Shown here: positions 62,200 through 64,000 of the stretch, piece by piece | How the letters are laid out: each line of letters starts with the position of its first letter | How positions within the stretch are numbered: the stretch's first letter is position 1 | Source: Streptomyces violaceoruber | Lineage (GTDB): Bacteria > Actinomycetota > Actinomycetes > Streptomycetales > Streptomycetaceae | DNA: 64,000 bases | NCBI RefSeq assembly: GCF_033406955.1 | Contig: NZ_CP137734.1 | Span: 806,001 to 870,000 of the forward strand | Direction: 5' to 3' | Program-made: the position numbers and the translations under genes | The notes under the pieces: model-generated | Told to the model about the DNA's origin: nothing | Database searches by the model: none | Seen by the model: the letters and a program-made list of their open reading frames with translations, nothing else

Positions 62200-63804
62200 G
62201 TGGCAGCCCCCAACTCGCACCGCGCCGAAGACTGGTGGCGCGACGCCGTCATCTACCAGGTGTACCCCCGCAGTTTCGCCGACGGCGACGGCGACGGCAC
62301 CGGTGACCTCGCGGGCGTGAGGGCGAGACTGCCCTACCTCGCCGAACTCGGCGTGGACGCCGTCTGGTTCACCCCCTGGTACGTCTCCCCGCTCGTGGAC
62401 GGCGGCTACGACGTCGCCGACTACCGCACCATCGACCCCGCCTTCGGCACCCTGGGCGAGGCCGAGAAGCTGATCGCCGAGGCGCGGGAGCTGGGCATCC
62501 GCACCATCGTCGACATCGTGCCCAACCACGTCTCCGACCGGCACGCCTGGTTCCGGGCCGCGCTGGAGGCCGGGCCGGGCAGCGCGGAGCGGGAGCGGTT
62601 CCACTTCCGCCCCGGCCGCGGTGCCGACGGCGAGCTGCCGCCCAACGACTGGCCCTCCCAGTTCTCCGGCCGCACCTGGACCCGGGTCCCGGACGGCGAG
62701 TGGTACCTGCACCTGTTCACCCCGGAGCAGCCCGACCTCAACTGGGCCCACCCCGAGGTGCGCCGGGAGCACGAGGAGGTGCTGCGCTTCTGGTTCGAGC
62801 GCGGGGTGGCGGGCGTACGCATCGACTCCGCCGCGCTGCTCGCGAAGGACCCCGCGCTCGCGGACTTCGTGGAGGGCGTCGACCCGCACCCGTACATCGA
62901 CCAGGACGAGCTGCACGACATCTACCGCTCCTGGCGCAAGGTGGCGGACGAGTACGGGGGTGTCTTCGTCGGTGAGGTGTGGCTGCCCGACGCCGAGCGC
63001 TTCGCGCGCTATCTGCGGCCCGACGAACTGCACACGGCCTTCAACTTCAACTTCCTGTCCTGCCCGTGGGAGGCGGACCGGCTGCGTCGCACCATCGACG
63101 ACACCCTGGCCGAGCACGCCCCGGTCGGCGCCCCGGCCACCTGGGTGCTCTGCAACCACGACGTGACCCGCACGGTGACCCGGTACGGCCGTGCGGACAC
63201 CGGCTTCGACTTCGCGAAGAAGGCCTTCGGCACCCCGACCGACCTGGTCCTGGGCACCCGGCGGGCGCGGGCCGCGGCGCTGCTGACGCTGGCGCTGCCC
63301 GGCTCCGTCTACCTCTACCAGGGGGAGGAACTCGGCCTGCCCGAGGCGGACATCCCGCGCGACCGGATCCAGGACCCGATGCACTTCCGCTCCGGAGGCG
63401 TCGATCCGGGCCGGGACGGCTGCCGCGTGCCGCTTCCATGGGCCGCCGACGCGCCGTACTGCGGGTTCGGCTCGGAGACGGAGCCCTGGCTGCCGCAGCC
63501 GGAGGGCTGGGCGGCGTACGCGGCGGACCGCCAGGGCGCGGACCCGGAGTCGATGCTCTCGCTCTACCGCCGGGCCCTCGGCCTGCGACGGTCCACGGCG
63601 GGGTTCGGCGACGGCGGCCTGGACTGGCTGCCCGCGCCGGACGGTGTCCTCGCGTTCCGGCGCGCGGGCGGTCCGGTGTGCGTCGTCAACCTGTCCGCGG
63701 CGCCGGTCGAGCTGCCCGCGCACAGCGCCGTCCTGCTCGTCAGCGGGCCGCTGGACGAGGCGGGCCGGCTGCCGGCGGACACGGCGGTGTGGCTGCGCGC
63801 CTGA
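62200..63804 (+). CDS. Cytoplasmic GH13 alpha-glucosidase (oligo-alpha-glucosidase type)
   Basis: A 534-aa GH13 enzyme without signal peptide. It begins WWRDAVIYQVYPRSFADGDGDGTGDLAGV, has region I as IVDIVPNHVSD, nucleophile D209 in GVRIDSAALL, acid/base E259 in VFVGEVW and D321 in CNHDVTR. The layout is that of oligo-1,6-glucosidase/alpha-glucosidases that split imported di- and trisaccharides. The linkage preference cannot be read from the sequence. The GTG start has AAAGGA upstream. It is the last gene of the LacI-2/importer block. Confidence 0.92.
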   Translation: MAAPNSHRAEDWWRDAVIYQVYPRSFADGDGDGTGDLAGVRARLPYLAELGVDAVWFTPWYVSPLVDGGYDVADYRTIDPAFGTLGEAEKLIAEARELGIRTIVDIVPNHVSDRHAWFRAALEAGPGSAERERFHFRPGRGADGELPPNDWPSQFSGRTWTRVPDGEWYLHLFTPEQPDLNWAHPEVRREHEEVLRFWFERGVAGVRIDSAALLAKDPALADFVEGVDPHPYIDQDELHDIYRSWRKVADEYGGVFVGEVWLPDAERFARYLRPDELHTAFNFNFLSCPWEADRLRRTIDDTLAEHAPVGAPATWVLCNHDVTRTVTRYGRADTGFDFAKKAFGTPTDLVLGTRRARAAALLTLALPGSVYLYQGEELGLPEADIPRDRIQDPMHFRSGGVDPGRDGCRVPLPWAADAPYCGFGSETEPWLPQPEGWAAYAADRQGADPESMLSLYRRALGLRRSTAGFGDGGLDWLPAPDGVLAFRRAGGPVCVVNLSAAPVELPAHSAVLLVSGPLDEAGRLPADTAVWLRA

Positions 63805-63916
63805 GCCGTCACCGGGCGGCACCCCCTGCCGGCTCGACGCCGAAGGGGGTCCGCCGTCGCCGGTCGTCCCGCGGCAGGGCAGAATCAGGACAGGAGGCCG
63901 TGGGAGGAGGCGACGC

Positions 63917-64000
63917 GTGCGGGAACGAGCGTGGCTGGGCGGGCTGCGCCGCCCCCCGAATCCCCTGGTGAGCGGGCACCGGGCGGCACGGGGCGCGCTG
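63917..64000 (+). CDS. Start of an unidentified gene, cut by the window edge
   Basis: A GTG at 63917 with the strong ribosome site GGAGGAGG six bases upstream opens a frame that continues past the window end (28 codons visible, Arg-rich: VRERAWLGGLRRPPNPLV). Too little is present to name a family. Confidence 0.5.
   Translation, partial: MRERAWLGGLRRPPNPLVSGHRAARGAL

Overview
The window is high-GC DNA with Streptomyces features throughout: third-position GC bias, many GTG starts, sugar ABC transporters without their own ATPase (Streptomyces usually supplies MsiK), modular secreted glycosidases and several LacI/MarR/PadR/PucR regulators. From memory, the order of argG, a long gap gene and crcB/uppP resembles the SCO70xx region of the S. 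coelicolor right arm; I could not check this by search.

Layout. 1-6489: housekeeping and accessory genes: a MarR regulator with a sulfite-oxidase-like/ferredoxin-reductase pair, a membrane protein, an acetylxylan-esterase-like hydrolase, a GntR regulator, a PadR/methyltransferase operon and a divergent SnoaL-like protein. 6490-7596 is a decayed region with a broken methyltransferase. 7597-17404: a short Rho paralogue, D-Ala-D-Ala carboxypeptidase, glutaminase, desaturase, UppP, a crcB-DUF190-crcB set, an ArsR-like/MarR divergent pair, an SseB-like protein and a long-form GAPDH. 17405-17929 is a deletion scar joining the tails of two lost genes. 17930-30753: a membrane-anchored PLC-like protein, a large secreted GH87 enzyme, argG, a gabT-gabD operon with divergent PucR regulator, and a DHFR-like reductase. 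30807-37471: a sugar ABC importer operon with a GH3 glycosidase and divergent LacI regulator. 37629-43263: tautomerase-like, LysR, GNAT, two hypothetical proteins and an NlpC/P60 endopeptidase. 43445-63804: two divergent secreted alpha-amylases, a CoiA-like protein, an endonuclease/exonuclease/phosphatase-family protein, and then a block of LacI-1, GH87-2, LacI-2, binding protein, two permeases and GH13 alpha-glucosidase. A new gene begins at the right edge.

How it fits together. The most coherent system is an alpha-glucan utilisation locus. Two secreted GH87 enzymes (expected to cut alpha-1,3-glucan) and two secreted GH13 amylases would release oligosaccharides. The importer at 58719-62055 would take them up and the cytoplasmic GH13 at 62200 would hydrolyse them. 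Two nearly duplicate MalR-like LacI repressors flank GH87-2. A 13-bp palindrome, GCAAG-N3-CTTGC, lies upstream of both repressors and upstream of GH87-2, and clustered CTTGCG half-sites lie upstream of GH87-1 30 kb away. This suggests one local regulon. The two repressors carry identical 110-nt and 291-nt tracts around a diverged middle, which points to gene conversion.

No tRNA, rRNA, CRISPR array, intact insertion sequence or attachment site was seen.
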